Assembly (NCBI GenBank): GCA_016296655.1
Contig: JAEDIW010000039.1
Span: 1-25,153 of the forward strand
DNA: 25,153 nucleotides
Direction of reading: 5' to 3'
DNA from: Treponema sp.
GTDB taxonomy: Bacteria > Spirochaetota > Spirochaetia > Treponematales > Treponemataceae
Part shown: one piece after another, positions 8,487 to 16,485 of the stretch
Numbering within the stretch: position 1 is the stretch's first letter
How the letters are laid out: each line of letters begins with the position of its first letter
The notes under the pieces: model-generated
Databases searched by the model: none
Seen by the model: the letters and a program-made list of their open reading frames with translations, nothing else
Told to the model about the DNA's origin: nothing
Translations under genes and position numbers: made by a program

Positions 8487-10492
8487 AAAGGTTTTTGAAA
8501 GGGCTTATACCTGCTGGAATCCTTCTGTTTTCTTTTTGCTTAAATGCAGAAGAACAGAAAGAAACTGTGTTTATGGATTTTCGAAATCAGAAAATTACAG
8601 ACATTATTTATTCACTTGCAAAAATGTGTGGTAAATCTGTAATTACAGATGAAACTGTATATGGAATACAGACTTTTCATTTTGAAGACAGAAGTTTTGA
8701 GCAGGCTCTGTACAGATTTGCAGAAGCTAATTCACTTTGGGTCTGGAAGAAAGAAGATGTTTATTATGTTTCTAAAGTAAAGATAGAAGAAAAAGATGGA
8801 AAAATTGATGTATCAACGGAAGAAACAGATGTTTCCTCTTTTTTGAGAATGCTTTCAAGAAAAACAAAGACAACAGTTATGTTTGACAGTCTTCCTCAGG
8901 TTAATGTTACGGTAAGACTAAGTGAGGCTTCTCTTGAAGATGTATTAAATCTTGTATTAATGAAGCTGCCTGGATTTAGTCTTGAGCGGATTGGACAGGG
9001 ATACTTTATCGGAAAAAACACTTCAGGGGGAAGCAGACGAAATACTGATATTTTTAATCTTTCCTGCACAGATGGAAAATATTCAATAAGTCTTCAGAAA
9101 GCAGCCTTTAATACTGTGTTAGAAGCATTATTTAAAAGAGAAGGAAAAGAATTTTCTATTCTGTGTAAAAATAATCAGAATCTTGAAAGCATTTATTTTA
9201 AGGATAAAAGTTTTGAGGAAATGCTGTCTTTGATTCTGGAACAGGCTGGCTGCAGTTTTGGAATTGATAAAGATATCTATTACATTTTTGAAGTTTCAAA
9301 GAAAGACGCAACAAAAAAGTTCAGGGATGTGAAAATCCTTGAATTGAAAAATATTTCAACATCAGTTTTTATGCAGATGATTCCTTCTGAGATTCTTGGA
9401 GATGCTGTTGTAAAGACTGATGAAAAGAAAAATCTGCTGGTGATAATTGCAGGACCTGAGTCCCTGGCAGGCATTATCAGTTTTGTAAACTTAATAGATG
9501 TTAAGAATGATAAGGAAAAAGTAAAAAGCACAAGAGAGATAAAGCTGAAATACATAAAAAGTCAGGAACTTATAGACAGTATTTCTGAACCGGTAAACAG
9601 AAACTGCATTTTTAAGACATGGGATTCTTCCCGAGTTTTTTTTACCGGGTCTGATGATGAATACAGCTTATTTTTGAATCAGCTTTCTTTTCTGGATATT
9701 CCGAAACAACAGATAAAATATCAGATTCTTGTGGTTCAAAGACAAAAAACTGAAGGTACAAAGTTCAATTCAAGTTTTGCAATCAATGATACCCAGGAAG
9801 AACCTGTTAAAAACAGAGGATTAACTATCTCCAATATTTTTAATATTAAGTTTGATGTTATTTCTCACATGGGGATTCAATTTGCGGAAAATCTTAATGC
9901 TGAATTAAGTGAAGGAAAAAGCAGGGTTCTGGCTGACACAACTTTGAATGGATTAAGCGGTGAACAGATAAATTTTTCAAATACTAATACATACAGGTAC
10001 AGGGACATAATTGTAGATACAACTGGTGATTTATATACAAGTACTACAAGGGAAATTTCAAGCGGTCTTACGATTAGCTTAAACGGATGGGTAAGTGGGG
10101 ACGATATGATTACCGTCAAAATAGATGCACAGGTTTCGAAGCAGGGAAGTTCTGACTCTGCTGGTGATACATCGAATCCGCCTGCTACCTCTGAAAAAAA
10201 GGTCAGTACAAATGTAAGAACAAGGTCTGGAGAAAGTGTGATAATCGGAGGTCTTTTCCAGCAGGAAACTGATGTTAGTGAAAGACGTGTTCCGGTTCTA
10301 GGCAGCATTCCCCTGATTGGAAATATATTCAGGCATAAAACTACATCTACAGCAGACACAGAATTTGTTATTTATCTGGTCCCTTTTGTTGAAAAAAAAG
10401 AAAAATCAAATGAAGAAAGAATAAAACGGTATTACGAAAAATATGTAAAAAATCCGGAAATTGAAAAAAGCAGAAAAGGTGATGAGGTTTGA
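8483..10492 (+). CDS. gspD: GspD/PilQ-family secretin with three N0-like domains
   Basis: 669 residues from ATG 8483, which has AAAGGAGG upstream and overlaps the previous stop. Residues 1-21 form a signal peptide. Three successive domains of about 70 residues (28-97, 107-178, 199-272) share the secretin N0/STN pattern (short strand, helix, strand, then an FEQAL/LEDVL/FEEML-type helix). Two N1-like domains follow (about 278-341 and 348-408), then the beta-barrel secretin domain (410-637) with the conserved VPVLGSIPLIGNIF motif at 603-616. It should form the outer-membrane channel of the machine. The C-terminal tail of about 30 charged residues might bind a pilotin; several lipoproteins in the operon are candidates. 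Confidence 0.93.
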   Translation: MKRFLKGLIPAGILLFSFCLNAEEQKETVFMDFRNQKITDIIYSLAKMCGKSVITDETVYGIQTFHFEDRSFEQALYRFAEANSLWVWKKEDVYYVSKVKIEEKDGKIDVSTEETDVSSFLRMLSRKTKTTVMFDSLPQVNVTVRLSEASLEDVLNLVLMKLPGFSLERIGQGYFIGKNTSGGSRRNTDIFNLSCTDGKYSISLQKAAFNTVLEALFKREGKEFSILCKNNQNLESIYFKDKSFEEMLSLILEQAGCSFGIDKDIYYIFEVSKKDATKKFRDVKILELKNISTSVFMQMIPSEILGDAVVKTDEKKNLLVIIAGPESLAGIISFVNLIDVKNDKEKVKSTREIKLKYIKSQELIDSISEPVNRNCIFKTWDSSRVFFTGSDDEYSLFLNQLSFLDIPKQQIKYQILVVQRQKTEGTKFNSSFAINDTQEEPVKNRGLTISNIFNIKFDVISHMGIQFAENLNAELSEGKSRVLADTTLNGLSGEQINFSNTNTYRYRDIIVDTTGDLYTSTTREISSGLTISLNGWVSGDDMITVKIDAQVSKQGSSDSAGDTSNPPATSEKKVSTNVRTRSGESVIIGGLFQQETDVSERRVPVLGSIPLIGNIFRHKTTSTADTEFVIYLVPFVEKKEKSNEERIKRYYEKYVKNPEIEKSRKGDEV

Positions 10493-11865
10493 AATTGAAA
10501 AATATTACAAGTTTTTTTGAATGGAACTCAATAGAAAACCAGTATTCTCCTGAGTTCATAAAAAATACCAGATGCGTGAAGTTTTCTGAAAATGAAGGAG
10601 AAGTTACTGTTTTGATTGCTTCAAGTTCAAAAGATAAAAAAGGAATCTTGAAACAAATTCATTTTGGAAAGGAAGTTCATCTTGTTGAGGTAAGTGACAG
10701 TTCATTTTCTGAATTTGTTGGAAGCATTGTTGAATGCAACCAGTCTTTTGAAGAAGGAAAAGCTGAAACTGAAACTGGCAGAGAGGTCAGGTTTTCTCTT
10801 GAAAGTATTAATTCCGAAGCACCTGCTGTAAACATTATAAATGCAGTTTGTCTTGAGGCTGTCAGAAAGAATGCAAGTGATATTCACATTCAACGGGATG
10901 AAAAAAATGTTCGGATAAGATTTCGAATTGATGGTGTTTTGCATACTGTCAAAAAGCTGGATTCGAGCATCTATGAAGCACTGGTAACAAGATTGAAGGT
11001 AATGGCTTGTGTAAATGTGGCAGAGAACAGACTTCCTCAGGACGGAAGTTTATGTGTCAGTTGCGATGGGAGTAGTGTTGATTTACGAATTTCTTTTCTA
11101 CCGGGGGTGTATGGAGAATCTATAGTTCTGCGTCTTTTTGAATCGAATAAAAAAGAAAAAACTCTGGAAGAACTGGGCTTTTCTGAAAGTTCAATGAAGG
11201 TGCTGAAAAAAATTCCACGGATGAAAAACGGTCTTGTTTTAGTCAGCGGGCCAACGGGTTCTGGAAAAACAACCACATTACATGCACTTATAAATCAGAT
11301 GGACAGAGAAAGTTTAAAAATCATTACGATTGAAGATCCTGTGGAACGGCATATTGAGGGGGTAGATCAGATTCAGGTGAATGAAGGAATAGGCCTTACT
11401 TTTGAAAGTCTGCTAAGGCGGATTTTGAGGCAGGATCCGGACGTAATTATGGTAGGTGAAATCCGGGATAGTGAAACTGCGGCTCTTGTATTGCGGGCAG
11501 GTCTTACGGGGCATCTTGTTCTTTCTACCGTTCATACAACAGACAGTATTGGTGTAATAAAACGACTTACAAATCTTGGAGCTGATCCATATCTTGTTGC
11601 CGGAGTTCTAAAAATCTCTCTAGCCCAAAGACTTGTCAGAAAATATGAAAACAAAAAAAAAGATGTGATGGCAGGTAGAGAGGCGGTCAGTGAAATTTTT
11701 GTGGTGGATGAAGAACTTGCAGAAATGATTGAAAAATCTGCGTCAGAAACTGAAATAAAAAAATCCCTGAGAAAAAAAGGTTTTGAAACAATGAAAGAAG
11801 ACGGACTTAAAAAGGTTCAGGCTGGTATTACAAGTCTGAAAGAAATTGAAAGAGAGGTTGGCTGA
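10489..11865 (+). CDS. gspE: GspE/PilB-type secretion ATPase
   Basis: About 458 residues. The cytoplasmic AAA+ motor drives pseudopilus assembly. Walker A is GPTGSGKT (254-261), the Asp box is ITIEDPVE (279-286), Walker B is DPDVIMVGEIRD (316-327), and the His box is HLVLSTVHT (342-350). The N2E-type region with the DIHIQ motif lies at 131-135. The CxxC...CxxC zinc element usual in GspE/PilB is missing: only a short Lys-rich stretch (384-396) stands in its place. The start is either TTG 10489 (TTGA overlap with the secretin stop) or TTG 10495, which has better spacing from the GAGG at 10484-10487. The stop overlaps the gspF start. Confidence 0.95.
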   Translation: MKLKNITSFFEWNSIENQYSPEFIKNTRCVKFSENEGEVTVLIASSSKDKKGILKQIHFGKEVHLVEVSDSSFSEFVGSIVECNQSFEEGKAETETGREVRFSLESINSEAPAVNIINAVCLEAVRKNASDIHIQRDEKNVRIRFRIDGVLHTVKKLDSSIYEALVTRLKVMACVNVAENRLPQDGSLCVSCDGSSVDLRISFLPGVYGESIVLRLFESNKKEKTLEELGFSESSMKVLKKIPRMKNGLVLVSGPTGSGKTTTLHALINQMDRESLKIITIEDPVERHIEGVDQIQVNEGIGLTFESLLRRILRQDPDVIMVGEIRDSETAALVLRAGLTGHLVLSTVHTTDSIGVIKRLTNLGADPYLVAGVLKISLAQRLVRKYENKKKDVMAGREAVSEIFVVDEELAEMIEKSASETEIKKSLRKKGFETMKEDGLKKVQAGITSLKEIEREVG

Positions 11866-12902
11866 TGAAAAAACTTTCTTCAAAGACAATTTATTATTTT
11901 ACACAGACAATGACAGAATTATTGAAAAGTGGAGTGCCTCTTCAGCACGGACTGGAAATCTGCGGCAAAACAAAGAAGACATCCGGGTTTCGTTTTTTTT
12001 CTGAAAGTCTTCTGAAAGACATTCGTAATGGAAAGAAGTTTTCCCTTGCCCTGTCTAAATATAAAAATGATTTGGGAGCATTTTATCTGGAGGTGGTGAG
12101 GCTTGGGGAAGAAACAAACTGCCTTCCTCAGATGATGGAAAACCTGACTTTATACTTAAAAACTTTTAACGATGTAAAAGGAAAGTTACGCCAGGCCCTT
12201 ATATATCCGGCATTTGTCTGCTTAACCACAGTTGTGGTGGCTCTGACAATTTTGTTTTTTGTATTTCCAAAGATAAGCGCTATTTTTGAAGCATTTTCTG
12301 AAAGTTCCATTTATATAGAAGAAACTATAGTTCAAATTAAATACTCAGTACTTTTCTTCTCTGGATTTTTGATTTTTGTTTTGGTTTCAACTGCAGTTTT
12401 GTTTTTTTTGTATAAAACAAGTGAGTGCTTTAGAAAAAAGGCTGACCGTGTTTTTATAAGCCTTCCATTGATAGGAAGTTTTCTGAAAAGTTTGTATACA
12501 AGAGATTTTATTTTTGTCATGCAGCTTATGTGTCCTTCACCTTTAAGTTTTACAGAAGCTTTAAAGCGCAGTACAGGCGTTATCAGAAACAGGGAGTTTT
12601 CAAAGCAAATTAATTTTATTTACGAAAAGATTTGTAGAGGAGAAAGCATTGGTGACAGTTTTAGTCATAGTGGAATTTTTTCAGATTACCTTGTTACCTG
12701 GATTTCCATAGCATCTGCAACAGGAAATCTGAAATGCGTTTTTAAACAAATAAACGAATATTACTCAAAAGAGATAAATGAATCCCTTGAAACCTTTATG
12801 ACTCTTGTGGAGCCGGTTCTGATTTTAATTACAGGTGTCTTTATGTTTTTTATGATTGCACAGTTTGTTATGCCAGTTTTTTCACTGTTGGGGAGATTAT
12901 AG
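11865..12902 (+). CDS. gspF: GspF/PilC-type inner-membrane platform protein
   Basis: 345 residues with two T2SF-like helical domains (about 8-115 and 205-310) and membrane spans near 117-137, 160-183 and 314-338. This is the standard layout of the platform protein that couples the ATPase to pseudopilin insertion. The family-typical motifs GVPL in the first domain and LPLIG after the second span (199-204) are visible, as is the GEET segment. The start overlaps the gspE stop (TGATG), so translation is coupled. The length is slightly below the usual 400 because the N-terminal extension is short. Confidence 0.93.
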   Translation: MKKLSSKTIYYFTQTMTELLKSGVPLQHGLEICGKTKKTSGFRFFSESLLKDIRNGKKFSLALSKYKNDLGAFYLEVVRLGEETNCLPQMMENLTLYLKTFNDVKGKLRQALIYPAFVCLTTVVVALTILFFVFPKISAIFEAFSESSIYIEETIVQIKYSVLFFSGFLIFVLVSTAVLFFLYKTSECFRKKADRVFISLPLIGSFLKSLYTRDFIFVMQLMCPSPLSFTEALKRSTGVIRNREFSKQINFIYEKICRGESIGDSFSHSGIFSDYLVTWISIASATGNLKCVFKQINEYYSKEINESLETFMTLVEPVLILITGVFMFFMIAQFVMPVFSLLGRL

Positions 12903-12904
12903 AA

Positions 12905-13354
12905 ATGAAAAAAGTAAAAACTTTTTTGAAAGTCCTGAAAAGTAATGACGGATGGACATTTATGGAGACCTTGATTGTTATTGCCATTGTTATGGTTTTG
13001 ACAGCATCAGCAGGATTTATGGTATCTGGCTGTCTGGACAGAGCTAAATATGCGTCTGCCAGAAGTCAGATAGAAGCTTTTTGTGTTGCACTTGAAGGGT
13101 ATTACATAGACTGCGGCAATTATCCCACAACTGAACAGGGGCTGGAAGCTCTAAGAAAAAAGCCTGAAATTCAGCCTGTAAGTGAAAACTGGAATGGGCC
13201 ATATATTTACAAATCCATACCGAAAGATCCCTGGGGAAATGATTATGAATACACATGCGGTGATATTGAAGGAAATCCTTATGGAATACGGTGTTTTGGA
13301 AGCGATGGAAGAAAAGGAGGAGAGGATAAAAATGAAGATATTTTGTCCTGGTAA
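12905..13354 (+). CDS. gspG: GspG-type major pseudopilin
   Basis: 149 residues. A positively charged leader of 16 residues ends in Gly16; cleavage gives Trp17 at +1 with Glu21 at +5 in WTFMETLIVIAIVMV. Phe or Met is usual at +1, so Trp is atypical. The body has the GspG hallmarks NYPTTEQGLEAL, then GPYI and KDPWGNDYEY, and a C-terminal acidic GSDGRKGGEDKNED that corresponds to the calcium-binding loop ending in DI-SW. It would be processed by the upstream peptidase and polymerise into the pseudopilus. This makes the system closer to type II secretion than to a pilus. Confidence 0.94.
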   Translation: MKKVKTFLKVLKSNDGWTFMETLIVIAIVMVLTASAGFMVSGCLDRAKYASARSQIEAFCVALEGYYIDCGNYPTTEQGLEALRKKPEIQPVSENWNGPYIYKSIPKDPWGNDYEYTCGDIEGNPYGIRCFGSDGRKGGEDKNEDILSW

Positions 13355-13357
13355 GGC

Positions 13358-13492
13358 ATGTTAAAAAACTTAGTAATTGAAATAAACCTGCTGCTGGTAA
13401 TTCTTGGAATAACTTTCACTTTTTTTTGTCTGGAAAAAACTGTTGAAAGACAGATTGTGTTTGTGGAGCGGATTGAAAATGAGGCTGACTGA
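13358..13492 (+). CDS. Mini prepilin-like protein 1 (44 aa)
   Basis: A 44-codon ORF beginning one codon after the gspG stop and in the same frame. The product starts MLKNLVIEINLLLVILGI and is almost only a hydrophobic helix with a short charged tail ending in ENEAD. If Lys3 stands at the cleavage position, Glu8 falls at +5, as in FTLIE-type pseudopilins, but the Gly at -1 is missing. The position after gspG suggests a stripped-down minor pseudopilin (GspH/GspI place). The ribosome-binding site is poor (AAGG directly before ATG), so translation may depend on gspG coupling. A degraded remnant is the main alternative. Confidence 0.5.
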   Translation: MLKNLVIEINLLLVILGITFTFFCLEKTVERQIVFVERIENEAD

Positions 13493-13652
13493 ACTTGTAG
13501 TTTCTATTTTGATTTCTGCCATGATTTTTAGCTGTGCCATGACTTGTTTTGGAAGCTGTAAAAAATGTGCAAAAAAAATTACAGACAGGGAAAAGTATTT
13601 TGCGGAAATCTGCAGGGAAAAAAATGAAATTAAAAAAAATTTTGAAAAATGA
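13479..13652 (+). CDS. Mini prepilin-like protein 2 (57 aa)
   Basis: 57 residues from ATG 13479, with GGAG ten bases upstream, overlapping the previous ORF by 14 nt in another frame. It starts MRLTELVVSILISAMIF, which looks like the mature helix of a pseudopilin (compare TLTELLVSI in GspI/GspJ), with Glu at position 5 counted from the initiator Met. It therefore seems to lack any leader peptide. A Cys-rich patch (four Cys within residues 31-42) and a basic tail follow. No globular domain is present. It might be a leaderless GspI/GspJ analogue; this is inference. Confidence 0.5.
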   Translation: MRLTELVVSILISAMIFSCAMTCFGSCKKCAKKITDREKYFAEICREKNEIKKNFEK

Positions 13653-13749
13653 AGAGGGCTTTGCGGAGATTCCTCTTCTCGTAGTGATTTTTTGTCTTTC
13701 GGTTCTTCTGCTGGGATTGTGTCTGGTGGCAGGAACCGGACGCTTTTGA
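13624..13749 (+). CDS. Mini prepilin-like protein 3 (41 aa)
   Basis: 41 residues from ATG 13624 (AGGG six bases upstream), overlapping the previous ORF by 29 nt in the third frame. The leader MKLKKILKNEEG is a good class III signal, with Gly12 before Phe13; the rest, FAEIPLLVVIFCLSVLLLG, is a hydrophobic helix ending almost at once (AGTGRF). Glu lies at +3, not +5. Absence of Glu at +5 is a known feature of GspK, and the gene holds the GspK position, so it might be a minimal GspK. It should be a substrate of the operon's peptidase. Confidence 0.55.
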   Translation: MKLKKILKNEEGFAEIPLLVVIFCLSVLLLGLCLVAGTGRF

Positions 13750-13764
13750 TTAAAGGAATGTAAA

Positions 13765-15342
13765 GTGAAAAAACAGATTCTGGACTGTTCTTCTGTTTTT
13801 ACGTTTGTGGTAAAAAAGTACCCCTGTAAAAAAGAAGAAATAAGTGAGCAGATTAAAAACTTTTATCCTTTTTCTGTAAAAGGAAAAAGCATTGTTGTCA
13901 GAGGAATCAAAAAAAGAAAGGAAACAGTTTTTTTTATTTTTAAAAAGACTTCATTTGATACTGAATGGGTGTCGTTTGTTCTGTTTATTCTGAACAGATA
14001 TAAAGAAGGAAATTATGGATTAAAGAAGGATTCTGTTTGGGAGGTTGTATCAATTTCGAAAGATGGCCCGGTTTCCCTGGATATAACGGATCGTGAACCA
14101 GATAACTGTAAAAAAGTATTTTTAGCTTCGGAAATTCTTGACTGCAGCACAAAAGAAGACTGTATTCATCTTCATTCTGACAAATCAAGATTAAAAAAAA
14201 GAGCTTTGAGGGTACTTTTTATGGCGGTTATGATTCCGGTTCTTCTGGCTGGTGTAAAAACTGCTGTAAAAGAAAAGAAAGAAAAACTTCTGGATTCGAT
14301 AAAACTTGAAAAACAAAAAAAAGAAAAAGAAGAAGAAAGAATATCCAGATTAAAAGAAGTTCAAAAACTGGAAGAAGAATATCTGAAACTATGTGAAAAC
14401 AGAACACCATCTGTGTATGAAATTCTTCAGCATATTTACGGTCTTTGTTCAAAAGGGGACGGAATAAAAAATCTTTCAATAGAAAAAAATTATTTCTCTT
14501 TTGAAGCCGGAACTGAAAATGGTGTTGAACTTTTAAAAAAAATAGAAAGGGACAGTTTTTTTCTGACGGGAAGAATAAACAGAATCCAGAAAAACGGAAA
14601 TAGGGAAGAGGTAAGTTTGTCGGGAGAAGTAAAAAAAATAAGGACCGAAATAATAAGGATTTCAGACAAGGCGCCGGAGAGTGTCATAAATGAAAAAATG
14701 GAACATTACAGAAAAAAGATTTCAGAAATTGAAGAACAAAAATCCTTCAAAGAAAAGCAGGTACTTTCGGTTTTTATGGAAAGTGTAAAAAAAGAGCTGC
14801 GTAAGAATAACTGTAAAGAAGAATATTTTATTGAAAGCACGGATGACAGCAGGGCAGTTGTAGAAGTTTTATTCAGGGGACCTCCTGAAAAGGTTTTTTC
14901 TGTAGTTAAAAAAATGGGGCAGCAGGATAGAGAACTTATAAAAGTATTGAAAATCAACAGTTTTGAAAATTCTGGAGAGATTCAATGCACCTTGGTTTTT
15001 GATACAGGAATTATGACAAAAAGGGAAATGGAAAATAAACCTTCTGAAGCGGAGTTTACCCCGAAAGAAATTTCTAAAGCCTTTTATTGCAGAAAAGAAA
15101 CTGTGAAAAGACCTGTGCAGCAGCAAAAAAAGACTGTCCTGTATGAACAAAAAAAACTTGATTATCTGGGTTCTGCAAAAAATGGAAACAAAAAACGAAT
15201 CTTTGTGTCTGACAGAGAGAATGGTTTAGTTTTTGAACTACTGGAAGAAAAAACGGATAGTGGGAAAGGCCATTTTTATTTTAGGGAAGACGGGGGGCTG
15301 ATTGCGGTTTTGAAAAATAAAGAATTCGAGGTGAACTGGTGA
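13765..15342 (+). CDS. Fused GspL/M/C (PilN-PilO-PilP)-like assembly protein
   Basis: 525 residues from GTG 13765 (AAAGGA at 13752-13757). Residues 1-145 are a cytoplasmic alpha/beta region without a recognisable actin-like ATPase core. One membrane span lies near 148-164, followed by a charged coiled coil (166-210). Residues about 215-297 resemble the periplasmic ferredoxin-like domain of PilN/GspL. After a second helical linker (305-350), residues 356-414 resemble PilO/GspM. The C-terminus, 463-525 (LDYLGSAKNGNKKRIFVSDRENG..., closing on a GGLIAVL strand), resembles the HR domain of PilP/GspC that contacts the secretin. No separate genes for these roles exist in the operon. Domain assignments rest on pattern and position, not on strong identity. 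Confidence 0.6.
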   Translation: MKKQILDCSSVFTFVVKKYPCKKEEISEQIKNFYPFSVKGKSIVVRGIKKRKETVFFIFKKTSFDTEWVSFVLFILNRYKEGNYGLKKDSVWEVVSISKDGPVSLDITDREPDNCKKVFLASEILDCSTKEDCIHLHSDKSRLKKRALRVLFMAVMIPVLLAGVKTAVKEKKEKLLDSIKLEKQKKEKEEERISRLKEVQKLEEEYLKLCENRTPSVYEILQHIYGLCSKGDGIKNLSIEKNYFSFEAGTENGVELLKKIERDSFFLTGRINRIQKNGNREEVSLSGEVKKIRTEIIRISDKAPESVINEKMEHYRKKISEIEEQKSFKEKQVLSVFMESVKKELRKNNCKEEYFIESTDDSRAVVEVLFRGPPEKVFSVVKKMGQQDRELIKVLKINSFENSGEIQCTLVFDTGIMTKREMENKPSEAEFTPKEISKAFYCRKETVKRPVQQQKKTVLYEQKKLDYLGSAKNGNKKRIFVSDRENGLVFELLEEKTDSGKGHFYFREDGGLIAVLKNKEFEVNW

Positions 15343-15914
15343 AAAAAAATTGGTTTGGTTTTCTGGCACTTTTAATGATTTTAATATCCTGCAAAAGCAC
15401 CAGGCTTGAAACACGGGATTTGATTTATGTGATGATTTACGACCTGGATAATAATCCGGTTGCAGGTGCAGATTTATTTGTAAATGGAAATTTTGCCGGA
15501 AAAAGCGATATACATGGACGATTTTTTATAACAGCAGCGGAGAGAATTAATTCTTCCGAAAAAATAGACTCTTCAATTTTAATCAAAGTTTCAAAATCAG
15601 GTTATGAAGAAATAATTCAGCAGACAGAAATTGAAGACGGAGAAGTTTTTTATTTTAAGACAGCTTCATGGGAGCAGCTGCTGGAAAGGGCTGAGATTCT
15701 TCTTGATGAAGATAAAACCTCAGAAGCTCTGGATTATATTGAACGGTCCGAAAAAATTGCCGGGAATAAAGAAGAAATTTTTTATTTAAAGGCTGTTGTG
15801 TACGGGAAAACAGGCAACGGTTATGAAAAACTGAAAGCACTTGAAAAAATAAAAAGTGAAAAAAATGAGCCTTATAAAAAAGCTTTTTTAGAGAGGTTTT
15901 CTGAAAATGAATAA
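15339..15914 (+). CDS. Lipoprotein with carboxypeptidase-regulatory-like and TPR-like parts
   Basis: 191 residues from GTG 15339 (GAGGTGA upstream; GTGA overlap with the previous stop). The signal peptide ends LMILISC, so Cys18 is probably lipidated. Residues about 28-105 look like a small beta-sandwich (VMIYDLDNNPVAGADLFVNG, then GKSDIHGRFFI), similar to PEGA or carboxypeptidase-regulatory domains. Residues about 108-185 form helix pairs of TPR type (LLERAEILLDEDKTSEALDYIERSEKI). Lipoproteins with TPRs often serve as secretin pilotins, so this is a candidate pilotin or accessory factor; that role is inferred from context only. Confidence 0.6.
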   Translation: MKKNWFGFLALLMILISCKSTRLETRDLIYVMIYDLDNNPVAGADLFVNGNFAGKSDIHGRFFITAAERINSSEKIDSSILIKVSKSGYEEIIQQTEIEDGEVFYFKTASWEQLLERAEILLDEDKTSEALDYIERSEKIAGNKEEIFYLKAVVYGKTGNGYEKLKALEKIKSEKNEPYKKAFLERFSENE

Positions 15915-16485
15915 AACAACTTTTGTATTCTTTTTTTTAAGCATTATGAATTTGAGCTGCACAGTAATCAATCTGACGACAGCAAAAACAATTGAGAAAT
16001 CACAGGAGTCACTTCTGGAATTGATTATAAATTTAAGCTCCAGAAGTGAAAAAAACATGAGTGATGAAAGCTTGATTCTGGAAAGCATTCAAAAAACGGG
16101 AAAAAACCTGTGTGAAAAAACTGATTTTCTGAATAAAAAAATCGCAAAGCTGATTGACGCAGAAAAACAGACTGGAACTGACAGAATATTATTCGATTCT
16201 GCAGTTATAAAACTTGAACAGGAAGGTGACTTTCTGTTCAGGAAGAAGTTGTACGGGGACTCTTTGCATAAATATGAAGCGGCACTTTGCTTAAATCCGG
16301 AAAACACTGGGCTTAGAAGTAAAAGATTAATGGCTTTGTATTTTCAAAATCCTTTTGATTCGGGCAAACACAGATGGATTCTTAATGAATGCGAAAACCT
16401 GAGAAAAGCAGGTTTTTCTTCTGATGAACTGCAGCAGATAGAAAAAAAGGTGCTTCTGGAAGAGAAGATTTATAAGGAGGATTAG
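15907..16485 (+). CDS. Small lipoprotein with a TPR-like segment
   Basis: 192 residues; the start overlaps the previous gene by 8 nt. The signal peptide ends IMNLSC, giving lipidated Cys18. A helical, probably coiled region (about 25-95) is followed by a TPR-like repeat (about 103-145: EGDFLFRKKLYGDSLHKYEA and the LNPEN turn). No family is recognised. Two TPR lipoproteins in succession within a secretin operon suggest help in secretin targeting or assembly, but nothing in the sequence proves it. Confidence 0.6.
   Translation: MNKTTFVFFFLSIMNLSCTVINLTTAKTIEKSQESLLELIINLSSRSEKNMSDESLILESIQKTGKNLCEKTDFLNKKIAKLIDAEKQTGTDRILFDSAVIKLEQEGDFLFRKKLYGDSLHKYEAALCLNPENTGLRSKRLMALYFQNPFDSGKHRWILNECENLRKAGFSSDELQQIEKKVLLEEKIYKED

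Noticed and set aside
9877..10359. 160-codon minus-strand ORF inside the secretin gene
   Set aside because: Antisense shadow of the conserved secretin domain; no ribosome-binding site and no coherent protein features.
13358..13749. One frameshifted minor pseudopilin gene
   Set aside because: Each frame carries its own start codon and its own hydrophobic N-terminal helix, so joining them would give three successive helices and no globular domain.
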